Made by a program: the position numbers and the translations under genes. DNA of 64,000 nucleotides from contig NW_021163028.1 of NCBI RefSeq assembly GCF_004324835.1, positions 787,001 through 851,000 on the forward strand, written 5' to 3'. The stretch's first letter is position 1. Each line of letters begins with the position of its first letter. Below, piece by piece: positions 44,901 through 56,636 of this stretch. The notes under the pieces were generated by a model, which did no database searches, was not told where the DNA came from, and saw nothing but the letters and a program-made list of their open reading frames with translations. The DNA comes from Dendronephthya gigantea (Eukaryota > Cnidaria > Anthozoa > Malacalcyonacea > Nephtheidae).

Positions 44901-47900
44901 CGCGACAACCCTCGATCCGTTACTGCACAATTGATTAAATCATAGTTTTAAAAGTTTAGGGACTAGGGTATTTTGGAATCGTGTATGATGAAGCAAATGG
45001 AAATTTTAAATTTTTTTCGGCTGGCTGGAATCGCAAATTTTTTTCTAAGTTGGTCAGATGTGTAAAACAACTGCCTAAAATAGACAAAAACACTTCTCGA
45101 CATTTCGCCGGACCTGAGGGCCTTCGTCGGGAGGACCTTCGTTAGTTCATAGTAACTCTCCTGACGAAGGCCCTCAGGTCGAGACGTCGAGACGTGTTTT
45201 TGTCTATTTTAGGCAGCTGTTTTACACATTTGATGCTAAGTTGATTGAAGACGCTGCCACGCTTCTCCCTGGACCTTGGTCATATTGGTTTATGCTAAGT
45301 ACACTGTGCGTTGTTCTATGAAAATGGGCAGGCCTTGAATTCATTTTAGCGAAATCGACATAACCTTGCATTGACGCATCAGAGACTAAAACTCAAAATG
45401 AAAAATCATTTACAAACGTCATTCTTTTTTTATTTATTTGAACTTTGTCGTATTTTTTCACCCAATGAATGCCTAATATTGTTGTTCTGATTTCAGAAAT
45501 GTCTCGTTGGACGCAAGTTATCGAAGTTCAATTCTCTCTGATACTGAAAATGCAGCACTTAACATTTCTCTTATTCGGACTTCGGGTTCACTTACCCGGC
45601 GATTGTCTGTCAACCTTTCTATGCTCCCGAGTTCAGTTACTGTTACACCTTCTCTGGAAAAAAAAACGCAAGCTGTAAAAACGTCCATATTTATGACAAG
45701 CTCACCAACTTGGCGTCAAAATTATTCCAACCAGTCAACGTCCCCAAATGAGGGTAAGCTTTATCGTCCAAATCGCGCGGCGGATATTGATTTTTTTCAA
45801 TCACTCTAGTATAACTTATCGTTGTTAGGTATGGCTTTATATAAACACAGTTAATAGAATATATATGGTTTAGATCGAGACTACATAAAAATTCAATAAA
45901 ACTATGTCGGGGAACATTTATGCAAAAAATAGTTCCTTATTCGTCACGTGTCTATTGTATTTTGATTAAATAAACCAATAGTAATTAAGGTGTGAATTAA
46001 CATGTTGTTTAAGTCATGGTTGAGGAGCTAAGCCAAGCCATTGCTATTGGTTAGTTGGGCAAAAATACAATAGACGTATGTGACGGATAAGGAACCATTT
46101 TTTACAAAAACCAGGGGCCGGTTATATCAAGCCCATTTAGCTTAAACGGTGGATAAGTCAAATTTAAATAACACGCTTATATCTCTCTTAAATGAATCAA
46201 CTTGATTATTGTGCACTGAATATGTACTTGTAAAAAGTATCTTTGTGTTAAGGTTAAAAACATTTAGTTTGCTTCTTGAATAAAACGATAGACTTGCTTT
46301 CTATTTTAAACTTAACCACCGTTTAAGCAAAACGGGCTTGATACAAACCGGCCCCTAGACAATAACATAGATAATGAGTTGTATTGTACTTCCATCTAGT
46401 CTCCAAACTATATATATTCTAATAACTGTGCTTTAAATAAACCTTTGTATTTGTAATGTGAGGTCGATATTTTTTCATAACCGTTAGCTCCAAATCTTTA
46501 GTTCTTCATTGCTTTTTAGGCATGCATGTTCACAAGGATTGAAAAAATCACTATCCAGTGCATGGGTATAGCGCTATTTAGCCTTCGTACAACCGATACC
46601 TGGTCAATCCATCTTGTAGCTAATCTTATTAAAAAATAGGGTTTAGGTAAACCCTTCAAACGTCGTACTTCCCATACGTTGAATGCATTAAAACAGAATA
46701 AATGATGTGGCATTTTAAAACTTATTTCTAATGTCAGCAAAGCGCGACGTATGTCTCACCTGAAAAAAAATTTTTCTGGTTCACTGCATTTTTAAGAACA
46801 CGTACGAACGGCTAGTGAAAAATTCAAAATTACCAGGATTGTTTTCCAGGACGGTTGTCAACTTTGCTAACATTTATCTTCTTTCTCTCACAAACAGGCA
46901 AAAAAGATAAATGCAACGATGAGGAAGAATTCTATACAGTCAATAAATTTATCAAAAAGGAAAGGAAAAGAGAATTGTTTCTTGGTTTTTTCTTAAACTG
47001 CAGAGGGGAAGCAGTTTTCGAAGTATATTTGAATGGAACATTGTGTGCGTGTGATCAATCCAGCTTAAAGTTCTTCGGTTGCCAGAAAAAATTGCCTCTT
47101 CCCATGAATATAACTATTTTCATGAGCAAACAGACTGGTACCGGTTCTCGAAAGTTTCGAAATCGTTGCAATTTTTATCTTGTTTTTGAGAGTCCTCTAA
47201 AAACATATCCCGGAATAACCTTGCCAGCTAAAAATAACACGGGGTCGAGTGTACCCGCAGCTAAGTCTAAACCTAACTCAACTCAACCGCGCATCACAAG
47301 TACAGATTCTGTGATAAGTGCAGCGTATGATTCTGTGGATCAGCTGTTTATCAGGTCTTCAAGCGTGGTTGCACATAAAGATTTGTCAAAAGTGTTGAAT
47401 CCAGTAAGGTTGGTAAAAGCTTTGGCAACAGTCTCAAAGCGGAGGGGGTCTGGAGGGAGTGCCCCGCCTGTTTGAAAATTAAATTTACATTATGCTGCCA
47501 CGGGAGTGCACCAAAAAAGCAACACCTGTTTGGCCAATGTTATGGGGCTAATAGCGGGTACTAAAAATATTGTTATTACAAATTTCATGCATAAATTATA
47601 CTCATGACAGAAAGGTATAGTTTGGTTAATGCTATGGTGTATTAGTATATATAAGATATACAAATATTAATAGTATAGAGTTATAAGTATAGAAAGTATA
47701 GATTATAAGTTATAGAAAAACTAGGCTGGGTGAATAATAACCTTAGTATATCAACTGTTACAGCAAATCTTTTGGCAGATGTTGTCTTGGAACTAACCAT
47801 TGCATGCAGCTATCAACATGCAAGCGACCTAAATTTATCAATGATGGGATTTAAAAATTACCGTAATGTAGTTTACAACTGTTAAAAAAGCTAATAATTG

Positions 47901-50900
47901 CTATAATTATGCAAATTACTACGAATGTATAGATGTATATAATTTACCTTGTCAAGCATTACATGGCAACAAGGGAGGCGCGAGAAAGTGAAGCGAGCAC
48001 CATGGAAGGGTACTAATTCCTGGTAGAAACATATTACACCTGCATGGGTAATTTGACAGAACATAACGCCAAATTCAACGTTATATCCAAATTCTATGTC
48101 ATAACGAAGACAAAAGTTCGTCATGATCTCAAAGATAGCGTTAGCAATTTAACTTCATCTTTTCCAAACTACTTTATAGAATGTTTTGTAAGTTTTAATT
48201 AAAATTGAAAGGGAAAAGACACGGTCATAATTCTAAGCATGCAGCTTAACGTATTTGTTTATATAGGCTACGAACTTAATTATCATATCGTTATATTGCA
48301 AAGACATAACGACTATATGCAAGACTATAACACCATCGCTTCAACTTCAAAAAAGAGTTGAAATAATGTTTTTGGAGTTTTGATGGAACAAATATAACTT
48401 TAAAGCTTTTAGATTCGACTACAATTACTGCAAATATATAGTCAAAAAAACATCCGACGTTTCGTCCTTGAGTATTTTGTGTATAGCTAGCTATACAGTT
48501 TTCATGTTTTGAAGCTTGTAGTTTTAACCTTAATTAAGCTGCGAGTGTAACTGAGAGTGCCATATAAATTGTCTGTTTAAAATCATATAGCAGCGGAAAA
48601 ACGGGTGTATGTGATCACTTCACTCTTATGATTATAATTATTTGTTGATATTTCCTGAAATTAGAGTACACAAATATAGTCATAATTCTTTTTATTCCTG
48701 TCATTTTGAACATGTCTATAGATAGACTTAGGTCTTGTTAGCTCAGTATATTATTTGCTCCGTTTCAAATGGCGAGGGGTTGCTGCATATGCATGCAAAA
48801 TCTACACTTTTTTGTGCAAGATTTTCAATTTCGCTCCAATAAATTTTTAAATTTATAGATTCACCTCGCCAAAATCAATATTGTCGCAAAGATTAATCCC
48901 GTCAAACACTGGAATAGTAATCACGTCAGCAACTTCCACACCGCTACTAAAGACTTCACGTCCTATTGAAGCGAGTCCAATTATTTCGGTAACCCAGGAT
49001 TCAAACTTAGTTACAGTTAGTCTTGGCATCTCGCCATCGTCAATGAAAAACAGCTCGATTCAAGAAACCGCCTCAAGTTCCTTTATACAAGCTACGCCAA
49101 GTACATCTACCGTGGTTTCTACAACCACATTGTCTCCTGATGAAAAAAAGGAGAAAAAACTGGAAGAAGGTAACTCTTATTTCGTATTTCAAATTTAAAT
49201 ACTTCAAAGCTTAAAGTGGGTTCATGCAAGTCCGTTCAGTGAATCAGTTCTGATCATAACAATGCGAGGTCCTCTGATCCGACAATTGCTCAAATCTCTC
49301 ATATTTCGAATTTCTGAAGCTCAAAAGTATTGAAGCTCAAAATATGAACAAAGCATTTGTTTACGTGCGGACTTGACGTTCACTTTAGTCTTATAAGAAC
49401 ACCGTATCAATCTTACCTAAATTCGATTAGGCCTCATCTGCATGTGTGTTGACAGTTTAGACCAAAATTAATTCAAACTTCATATCCAAAACTTCCCTCA
49501 ACAAATAAGACACTAAAATATTTTGCATGGTAAATTTTGGGGTGCCAGGCGTTCAATCCCCAAAATTTGGGCGTGATGGCCTGCACTATAAGAGCACTCT
49601 CAATGTGCGTAGAAGAATAAAAAAATGCCTAAAACGTTTTAGTTTAACCTTTTTCCGTCTAACATATTTTTCAATCAACTGGCGTAAATAAGCTTATGGT
49701 AATATGATTTTGCAGTTTCATTCGCTGATGGCGACTATATATATAGCTAGGTGCGCTTTCCGGCAGACCGGTCATATTTTAAATCGAAATAGAGTATTTC
49801 GTTAAAAATATAGCGGTGAAACTGTGTCTCCCAGATGTAAATAACGATATACCTGAACACTTGAAACACTCTAAAGCCCCGTTTACACTACACTCAATTT
49901 ATCGGCACGGCACGGCTAAAATAGGTACCCGTGTTCAATTTTAATAGTGTTCAGGCTACCAAAACAAAGGCCGGGCACGAATGAAATGGGCACGGGTACT
50001 CATTTTAGCCGTGCCGTGCCGATAAATCGAGTCTAATGTAGACGGGGCTTAAAATACCATGCAGTAATCTGTCTGTACCGAAATACAACAGGACATGTCT
50101 GGCCGTTTTTTCCGTATAAAGGAAAACGCCCTATAGGATACCCTTTTAAGGTATGGGCCTTATACGCTATAGACTATATATTATCCTATATCTAGGAAGA
50201 CCATACTAAGATTATATTAGCTATGACTGCAAAATTTTCTAAAATGTGGAAAATATAGCCATGCTAATTTTGTATATTTTTGTATTGCGTATGGGAATGT
50301 GTAACTACTTTAGTCACACATCAGTTTCCACGTTACATCCAAGCATGCGTAAAATTATAAATGCTGCAAATTAAAGAAACCTGTTCGTCCTACAAAAACG
50401 ATAGAAAATACGGGCTTTAAAGATCTCGAGTGCGTTTGCAAAATCGTGCACAAAGTTTCTTCAAAGTTTGATAGCGTGTGCAGCACACCCATTTTTATTT
50501 AATGAACTGGATGAATGGGATGAAAACTGGATGGCAGCCTGTGATATATGGGTTTTCTCTTACAGATGTTGAATTTCTAGAGCGCTTAAATACGTCAACA
50601 GTGAATATCAGCGACGAAAAGACCATTGAGGTATAAAACTAAAAATGTGTATCAACTACATGTACTAAATGCATTTCTACAGAATTTAGATATACACTCG
50701 CCATGCAAGGTTGCATCCATAAATGGGTATAAATGGCCCTAAGTACGAAGAAATCGAAAAAGTTATTTCACCACATACCCCTCAGCGATAAGACTGAATA
50801 GGAAAAATTAGACTAGACATATTTTTTATGAAAATGCTTTATACATAGATATAGGCTATCAACAAGGCTGCCTAAATCTTTTCCATCAATCTAGCTTGTG

Positions 50901-53900
50901 TATACATACGAATTCTTTGTGTTCGGATTTTTCTGGAATAGAAGAGAGCATAGAAACAAGATAATTCTCTAACAGTTTTTAACGGATAAGTTCATATTCC
51001 ATCCTAGTTGTTCACTATATGCCTATATAAATTACATTTTCATGACCTAAATATATTCGCTTACTCTATTTCCAGAGAGCGTTGGACGCTGCAGCTAATT
51101 TGATCAACACTAATCTAACGGGTCTAACAGATGATCCAAAGAAAGTAAGTAGTTAAAACGGTTTCAGTATTGTGTGGAAGCTTCAATTCATTATCATCCT
51201 TTTAGGATCCTGGAATGCAAGCAGTCAAAACGTTGCAAGATCTTGGGAGTACAATTTCTCGACAGCTTGATCTTGGAAATAAAACCTCCGTCACCTACCA
51301 GAAAGTCACTAAAGATCTGGGTAGGATAGTTAACATAAATGCATGGATTTTTGTTTTAACATATTTTCAAATTTCAAAAAGCATTCAGGTTTTATTGGAA
51401 CCACAAAATTTTGACATACATGCACTCTAGATTGAGAGAATAAAATGCATTTGTGCATGGCACTCTCCATAAGAATTCAAGATGGCGGTTTTTAGGCGGA
51501 TATATGCTTGGAAATTATGAAAAACTGTCACAGCTAACTCCATTTCTTTTAAACCATTTATACACATTTGGATTCAGATGTTGTCTTTCAGGAATGTTTT
51601 GGGAACGTTGCATAAAACACATTATAAAGACACATATTTAAAATGTCTAATATAATTGCTGCAATACTGAATAGATTGACGAAGTTGTAAGACCTCACTT
51701 TAATGGACAATCTTACCTTGACTAATCAATGCTATTTTCCATTTTGTTGCTGTTTTAATTTATATTTGAAGGAAATTTTTTCAATTTTTTCAATTATTAC
51801 AGTTTTCGGTGTAGCAGTTATTAACGCAACGACAACTCCTGCATTTTCTTTTCCTTCTGGTGGAAGTAATATTTCAGACGAGAAGATAGACATTCCAAAT
51901 TCTGTATTTGTTCCCGAATCAGGTAGCTACTTAAACTAAATGAGGAACTGGAAAAATTCATGGGTACAATTCGTCCGCAAATTATTAAATTGGAAAGTTT
52001 GTTTGCAAATCAACTGCTGAGAATATCGCAGACAATGCAAATATTACGATAGAAAAAACGCATTGCTAATGTTCGAAAAAGTGCGATGCTCTTTCCAACT
52101 GTGCTGGTTATAATAACCGTATAGTTTAAATTTAGTCTAATAGGGGAATGGTCAATATTTGGGTAGCTTTAAAATATCCCTGGTAAGCTCTTCTATTTGC
52201 TTGAATTAAGTCTAACTTGAAATGTAGTATTGTCAACTTTTAGTCAGCGTAAGTAAGTTGATAATTTTAAGTTTAATAATAACTTTTCGTTTGCAGGTAA
52301 ATCATATTTTGTTGGTATAATCTTCAAAGCATATCGTGCGATGAGAAACAATACAGGAGATTTTATGATTGGCACAAAGGTTATAAATGCAGCTGTGTCA
52401 CCTTCTCCAAATGATGTTCTCATAGATCCTGTCGAGATGACTTTTGAGAAAAGTAATGTAAGTAATGTCCTATATTTTGCTGTTCTTCGGACAGAATAAC
52501 TTATACTGCAGCCGCAGGGATGTAACTTTAGCGGGCATCATCTTTTCTTTTTCAGCTATAATTTATGTCATGTATTTGTGTTGTATATTTCACGTATTAT
52601 AAAATTTTTCTGCACAGATTGGTCAAACGATTGAACCAAAATGCTCATTCTTGTTAGAAAACAACTCGTGAGTACAACAGCAATTTCGCATGACGTACCT
52701 TTTCCCATTTTTGGCGCCAATCGAAGGCAATACAATTGATTTGCATTGTTCAAATTTCAGACTTTCCGGTGATTATGGTAGATGGTCGACGAGGGAGTGT
52801 TCCGTTAAGTTTGAAAATAAAAGCCATATCCAGTGCAAATGCTCTCATTTCACAAACTTCGCTGTCTTGTTTAGAATCTCCGATGAAAAGGTTAGAAACT
52901 CCATACACATACTATTTGTTTCAGCACGATCCTTGTTCCCTTCCTTGAACACATTATTGTTCACTTTTAAATACTGATATAAATTGGGAAAATGGAACTT
53001 AAAAATTTTGGAGCCTTGAGCATTGTTTACTGACCCTTTGATCAATATGGAGCTGCTTTTCGCCAGTGGATTAATTAAGTTTAGTATTTCAACAGGCCGA
53101 AAACTGGTCGATTTCGAATATTTTATTAACTTTTATGTAGCTTTTCCATGGGTGAAATGCTGGATGATATATTATTGAAATTTTTCTTACCCCTCCCCTT
53201 AGTTTCCTTTCTGTAATTTTACAACACAATTGATGCAAGACAGGGGTAAAAATTTAACTCTTACTGATACCCTTTGTAATATTTTTTCCAGATCTCAGAT
53301 GAAGATACTTTTCGTCTGGTTATCATAACCTACATTGGTTTAGGTTTATCCATTTTGGGATGCCTCTTTACTTTCATAATTTATGTCAGTTTATCGTAAG
53401 TGTAATTAAGATATAAAATTCTAGTTGCATTAGTGCACTAATCGGCACAAACTCCTAATTATTATATTTATCATTATAACAGGAACTTTTTATCAACTAC
53501 ATGCAAGACGTTTTTAATATTTGTAGAAATATAAAATCAGACAGATCAACAATTCACACGAACTTGGTTGCGGCGCTTGGCATTGCTGATGTTATATTCT
53601 TAGTCACCGTGGCTGTTAAACCGAGTGGGGTATATATAACATACATAGAGGTTACTTCATGGTTGGCGAGTGCATACGATTTTTATGCATAATACAAATC
53701 GTACAAATAAGCCAACCATGAAGTAATTTGTTTATTAAATGTGTATAGAGATCCATTTCTCGTTACATTGCATTACTTTTGTATTTTCAGAATCCTTGTT
53801 TGGCCCTGTCTACACTTGCTTTCTTCTTCTACCTTGCTGTGTTTTTTTGGATGTTGGTGGAAGGTGGTTACATTTACTTGATGATCGACGTCATGAAAGT

Positions 53901-56636
53901 CTTTCGTGGCAACCCTGTCCTAATGCGAAGAATGGCCTATTTTGTAGGGTGGGGTGAGTATAACACTGTATTCTTGACACAATTTCATTAATTTTCTTAC
54001 TTTATTCCAAAGGAATGTCAGCAGAAAGTTAATGAAAACAGGCTTGATTTACACTACATATAAACTGACAAAAAAATTTGGGTCATCAATAAAGTTTTTA
54101 TTCAAGGCGGAGTGCATGCATGTACCTCCCAAATTAAGTGGTGTATACTGAGAATATCCTTTTTCTCGCATACATACTATACTTTGATAGATATAACCAT
54201 GTTAAATAAACATATAAACCATACGAATAACAATTGGGTGCAGACAAATCAAGCTGCAATCGGTCCTATGGATACAGGCGGACCGTTACTACTACGACTT
54301 TTCAATTCAATTCTTTACTGTCTTTAGGTAGTCCAATCATTATCGTTGTTGTAACATGGGCTGTTTTAAGAGACCGCATTGTCTCCAAATATCAGTGAGT
54401 ATTTTCTACATCCTTTGACGCAGACAAGAACGTATTTTTGAAGTTGCCAGCTCCGTTGATTCCCTTTTGATTTGTACTCTTCAGCTCGGAGATAACGCAA
54501 AGGTTTTTTATTAATGATATTTTAGTTGTTGGTTATCAGTGGAGTCCGGAGCAATTTGGGCGTTTGTTGGTCCGGGATTGCTGATTATTTTGGTAAGAGA
54601 AACGTGTCTGTTCTTTCACCTATTGTCTCTTTCCACGTTTCTTATTTCTTTGTTTCTCATCCGTTTTTTGTCAAATCGTTCTTTCTAGATCAATTGCTTT
54701 ATTCTTGGGGTTGCAATGAAAACAACTTGGAAAACATTTGTTAACGACAAAGAATTTCGGGGTTTGAAGTAAGAGTTTGATTTTTGAATGCATCAATAAA
54801 AAATATTTTTATTAGAAAGAGGATGAATATGTCTAAACTTCTACGATGTGTATCTGAGGTACACCTGAAAAAAGATCATGGTAAAAAAATCAAGCGTTTT
54901 ATGTGAAATCAGAATTACATTTTATTGGTTGAGGAAATGAAGTAAAAATCTCTGGGCAATTTTTACCAGGGATATAATTGTCTTATGGAATTCCGCATGC
55001 ATGCGATAACAAGAATTTTAATTTGGTCAGCATGAGCGCATTGAAAAAGACTCCTGAAAAATTTCAGACTGCTTTCTGCTATTCAATATGAGAGATATAT
55101 GTGGGTTGGGAAAGCGAGCATGTACCTAATGTCATCTAGTTTTTAAAATTATTCTGTTTACAGGTCGGCGACGAAAACTTTCGCTGTTGTCATTCCTGTC
55201 TTAGGAATAACCTGGGTTTTTGGTATCTTGGCGTTCAACGAATCTTCGGTTGTATTTCAGTATGTATTCGCTATCACTAACTCCATACAGGTAAGCATAT
55301 CTCCGTCTCGAATATAGTTGCTAAAGAACATTAAGTGTTTCAAATCGAAGTCTGCATGTCCGTGGCAATTGAACGAGGCGAAAGCGTTGCCCAGCTGCAG
55401 ATAATACTCTGAGCATGTTCAGTCGAGTGAAGCTGAGTTGTCTGATTTACTAAAAGGAAAATATACCGCAAACACAAAAAAGAGACAAGGGGCTGCCGTC
55501 AACGTATTAATTTCAATAGTTTTAATAGAAAAAGCAATAAATGAGGATGAATTGTAGCGTTCATGTATTTTTCCGGCTTTGCAAAATAAACGTTTTAGAA
55601 AAGTTTGTTGTATAATATGTGCTATGTTCCTACTTCCTTGTTGTCTTAGAAATAACGCAAACCTTTTTTTAACGCAATGATAAAAAGATTAGTGAACTCG
55701 GTTCTCGCCAAATACCAAATACCTGCCCGCGTTACCGACAAATTAATGATATTTTTTCCTCAACCTCATTCCATTGCAGTGTTCTGAAAGTTTGCAGTTC
55801 GCTACTTAACATTTGCCGTAACTAATTGACAACTTTATTTCTGTTTCAGGGAGCTCTAATATTTTTGCTCTACTGCATTGTCAATAGAGAGGTCAGTTTG
55901 TTTAACATAAACTTACGGATGTTCATCAGACAGTTTAACAGAATTATTTGATATGTGAATGGGGCCACCCATGCAGTCTTTAAAGGTGCTGCATGTCCAG
56001 CCATGATCATGAATAAACGCTTTAACTGCAATATTTCCAACAAAATACGAGAAACTATAAATACCATAATAGCCAATTACTTTGTTATGGTTCTAAACAA
56101 ATATAAACTGTAAAGTATACATATACGTGTCTGTTTGCGACTGACTTTTGAATTATGATTATATATGGTAATTCAATTCCGCCGATGGAAAGCTACTGTT
56201 AAATATTACCTCAAACCACTCGCTGTCAATTTTTGTCTATCGTTAAAAGCCTTTGAAAATATATTTCTTCTCTATATCTTTATAGGTACGGAATGAGCTG
56301 CGTCGGAAGCTCGCGAACTGGCAAACTCGTCGTGAGATGTCTTCATCGTCAGCTGGCGGTCGGCGTCGGACCCATGATTTCGGCTACGAATATCCGTTAG
56401 GGGAAGTGAAGGTGAAACCAGGTGCAGAAGAAACAGGACGAAGGTACACGTTTAAAGATCCGATTAACACGTCTGAAAAAGAAATCACGGTGAAAGAGAA
56501 GAACGATGAGTGGAATGGCAAAGATGGCAGGAACGGTGTGCGGTGCAGTGAAGGGCAAGAGGGCAAAGATGTAGTTGCGGTTAATAACAAAGCATATGAT
56601 GAAAGTAGTACAGCTGGGGACTTCCATGGACTTTAA
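36662..56636 (+). CDS. Gene C: complete adhesion GPCR
   Basis: Exons: 36662-36758 (alternative 37773-37863), 41030-41093, 41427-41563, 42054-42102, 42448-42584, 43952-44423, 45497-45753, 46898-47408, 48859-49169, 50566-50630, 51076-51144, 51206-51320, 51803-51922, 52297-52457, 52618-52667, 52761-52890, 53292-53395, 53527-53629, 53791-53953, 54328-54394, 54526-54592, 54689-54768, 55164-55290, 55850-55891 and 56286-56636. The sum is 3849 nt, 1282 residues plus stop, with all phases agreeing and no internal stop. Order: signal peptide, Ser/Thr cassettes, Cys domain 1, linker, Cys domain 2, linker, GAIN, GPS, 7TM, tail. The protein should sit in the plasma membrane, self-cleave at HF/T and signal through G proteins after exposure of the TNFAVLF stalk. 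The ligand is unknown. This is the only intact receptor here. Confidence 0.85.
37773..37863 (+). CDS. Gene C: alternative signal-peptide exon 1'
   Basis: MCLNGRDIATIFLIIASLQ then ISVDFTRAGNQ, donor GTATGT, phase 1. Conserved with 15838-15928. It would require its own promoter between 36759 and 37772, or splicing of an upstream noncoding exon. Confidence 0.65.
38890..39040. repeat. (TA)n microsatellite
   Basis: About 130 bp of TA repeats between GACATGGACAACCTTAATGACA and the 3' side of the Penelope-like element. The gene B locus (19860-19920) has only a short TA stretch. Confidence 0.95.
39192..39218 (-). ncRNA. hammerhead-like motif at 3' end of Penelope-like element
   Basis: Minus strand: CTGAAGA, then AGGATGAAGTCC able to form a short stem, then GAAAC and GTC. 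This matches the hammerhead core CUGANGA...GAAA with a GUC cleavage triplet. Penelope-like elements are known to carry hammerhead motifs near their termini. Stem III would be very short, so activity as a monomer is doubtful. Confidence 0.45.
39635..39672. repeat. (TAGA)n microsatellite inside the GIY-YIG coding region
   Basis: GATAGATAGATAGATAGATA lies between codons for ALSCTST and VVIYLASC on the minus strand. It shifts the frame, so translation runs into ILYLSIYLY-type residues and stops. The repeat expanded inside a former coding sequence. Confidence 0.85.
41030..42584 (+). CDS. Gene C: duplicated Ser/Thr-rich exon pair
   Basis: Pair one: 41030-41093 and 41427-41563. Pair two: 42054-42102 and 42448-42584. 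Both second exons are 137 nt and nearly identical; the first exon of pair two is 15 nt shorter. Spacing is 1021-1024 bp, so a block of about 1 kb including introns was duplicated. Because each pair enters and leaves in phase 1, including one or both keeps the frame. Confidence 0.75.
43424..43575. mobile_element. hAT-like MITE, 152 bp, with exact 8-bp duplication
   Basis: Termini CAGTAGCGTAGCCAGCC and GGCTGGCTACGCCACTG; arms continue through TTTGTCCCGCTATG. Flanked by TCAGCAAC on both sides (43416-43423, 43576-43583). Gene B has the empty site TCAGCACC at 22543-22550. Confidence 0.95.
43952..44423 (+). CDS. Gene C: first Cys-domain exon
   Basis: 472 nt, phases 1/2, differing from gene B 22921-23392 by about a dozen residues (for example HCKEKLPLNFTV). 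Retains all five Cys. The surviving frame with mostly single-residue changes suggests selection, or simply recent duplication. Confidence 0.82.
45058..45232. repeat. inverted repeat with hammerhead-like core, gene C copy
   Basis: GTAAAACAACTGCCTAAAAT near 45061 pairs with ATTTTAGGCAGCTGTTTTAC near 45210; inner arms GGACCTGAGGGCCTTCGTC and GACGAAGGCCCTCAGGTC. CTGACGA at 45161-45167, stem, then GAGACGTC. One base (GAGAC for GAAAC) departs from the hammerhead core. Confidence 0.55.
45497..45753 (+). CDS. Gene C: Ser/Thr-rich linker exon 1
   Basis: 257 nt; NVSLDASYRSSILS..., VTVTPSLEKKTQAVK..., ending QSTSPNE at GTAAGC. Same length and phases as gene B. Confidence 0.78.
45925..46108. mobile_element. 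hairpin MITE in gene C intron
   Basis: AAAAAATAGTTCCTTATTCG near 45925 pairs with CGGATAAGGAACCATTTTTT near 46085-46105; arms continue through TCTATTGTATTTT. Absent from the gene B intron. Confidence 0.75.
46113..46356. mobile_element. hairpin MITE, 244 bp
   Basis: AGGGGCCGGTTATATCAAGC pairs with GCTTGATACAAACCGGCCCC at the other end, and TTAAACGGTGG with CCACCGTTTAA. It abuts the previous hairpin element. Absent from gene B. Confidence 0.82.
46898..47408 (+). CDS. Gene C: second Cys-domain exon
   Basis: 511 nt, 13 codons longer than the gene B copy (extra residues in TGTGSRKFRN and KNNTGS regions). Has the intact NGTLCACDQSS CxC pair, GCQKKLPL, MNITIF and CNFYLVFES. Followed by a Ser/Thr stalk. 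Confidence 0.82.
48859..49169 (+). CDS. Gene C: Ser/Thr-rich linker exon 2
   Basis: 311 nt; SATSTPLLKTSRPIEASPII..., ends with KKEKKLEE. Exits in phase 1, matching the entry of the 50566 exon that begins the GAIN region. Confidence 0.78.
49875..50049. mobile_element. PIF/Harbinger-like MITE, 175 bp
   Basis: AGCCCCGTTTACACTACACT and the complement ending AGTCTAATGTAGACGGGGCT, flanked by TAA at 49872-49874 and 50050-50052. Arms include GGCACGGCACGGCTAAAAT. Terminal GCCCCGTTTACACTA resembles the 18563 element, so the two families are related. Confidence 0.88.
50566..52457 (+). CDS. Gene C: GAIN-domain exons
   Basis: Five exons: 50566-50630 (DVEFLERLNTSTVNISDEKT), 51076-51144 (RALDAAANLINTNLTGL), 51206-51320 (DPGMQAVKTLQDLGSTISRQ), 51803-51922 (VFGVAVINATTTPAFSFPSG) and 52297-52457 (GKSYFVGIIFKAYRAMRNNT, VINAAVSP). 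Helical part then beta part, as in aGPCR GAIN domains. Gene A has counterparts of all but the first. Confidence 0.85.
52618..52890 (+). CDS. Gene C: GPS exons
   Basis: 52618-52667 (IGQTIEPKCSFLLENN) and 52761-52890 (DYGRWSTRECSV..., IQCKCSHFTNFAVLF). Four GPS Cys, the conserved Trp and the H-F-T cleavage triad are present. Stalk after cleavage: TNFAVLFRISDEK. Confidence 0.92.
53292..55891 (+). CDS. Gene C: seven-transmembrane exons
   Basis: 53292-53395 TM1; 53527-53629 TM2; 53791-53953 TM3 (FFWMLVEGGYIYLMIDVMKV, FRG; two codons longer than gene A); 54328-54394 TM4; 54526-54592 TM5 start ([18 protein letters not shown]); 54689-54768 ICL3; 55164-55290 TM6 (GITWVFGILAFNESS); 55850-55891 TM7 (GALIFLLYCIVNRE). 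All class B2 signatures are present and all splice sites are canonical. Confidence 0.92.
53654..53728. repeat. short hairpin in TM2-TM3 intron of gene C
   Basis: TTACTTCATGGTTGGC at 53654-53669 and its exact complement at 53713-53728. Too short to classify; possibly a tiny MITE or a structure in the pre-mRNA. Confidence 0.6.
56286..56636 (+). CDS. Gene C: C-terminal tail exon
   Basis: VRNELRRKLANWQTRREMSS, then a Gly/Glu/Lys-rich tail with SSTAGDFHGL at the end; stop TAA. After the first 20 or so residues it no longer aligns with the gene A/B tail. No obvious PDZ ligand at the terminus. Confidence 0.85.
   Translation, partial: VRNELRRKLANWQTRREMSSSSAGGRRRTHDFGYEYPLGEVKVKPGAEETGRRYTFKDPINTSEKEITVKEKNDEWNGKDGRNGVRCSEGQEGKDVVAVNNKAYDESSTAGDFHGL

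Noticed and set aside
49540-49575. Possible tRNA B-box (GGCGTTCAATCCC)
   Set aside because: No A box or cloverleaf around it; the surrounding CCAAAATTT palindrome explains the pattern.
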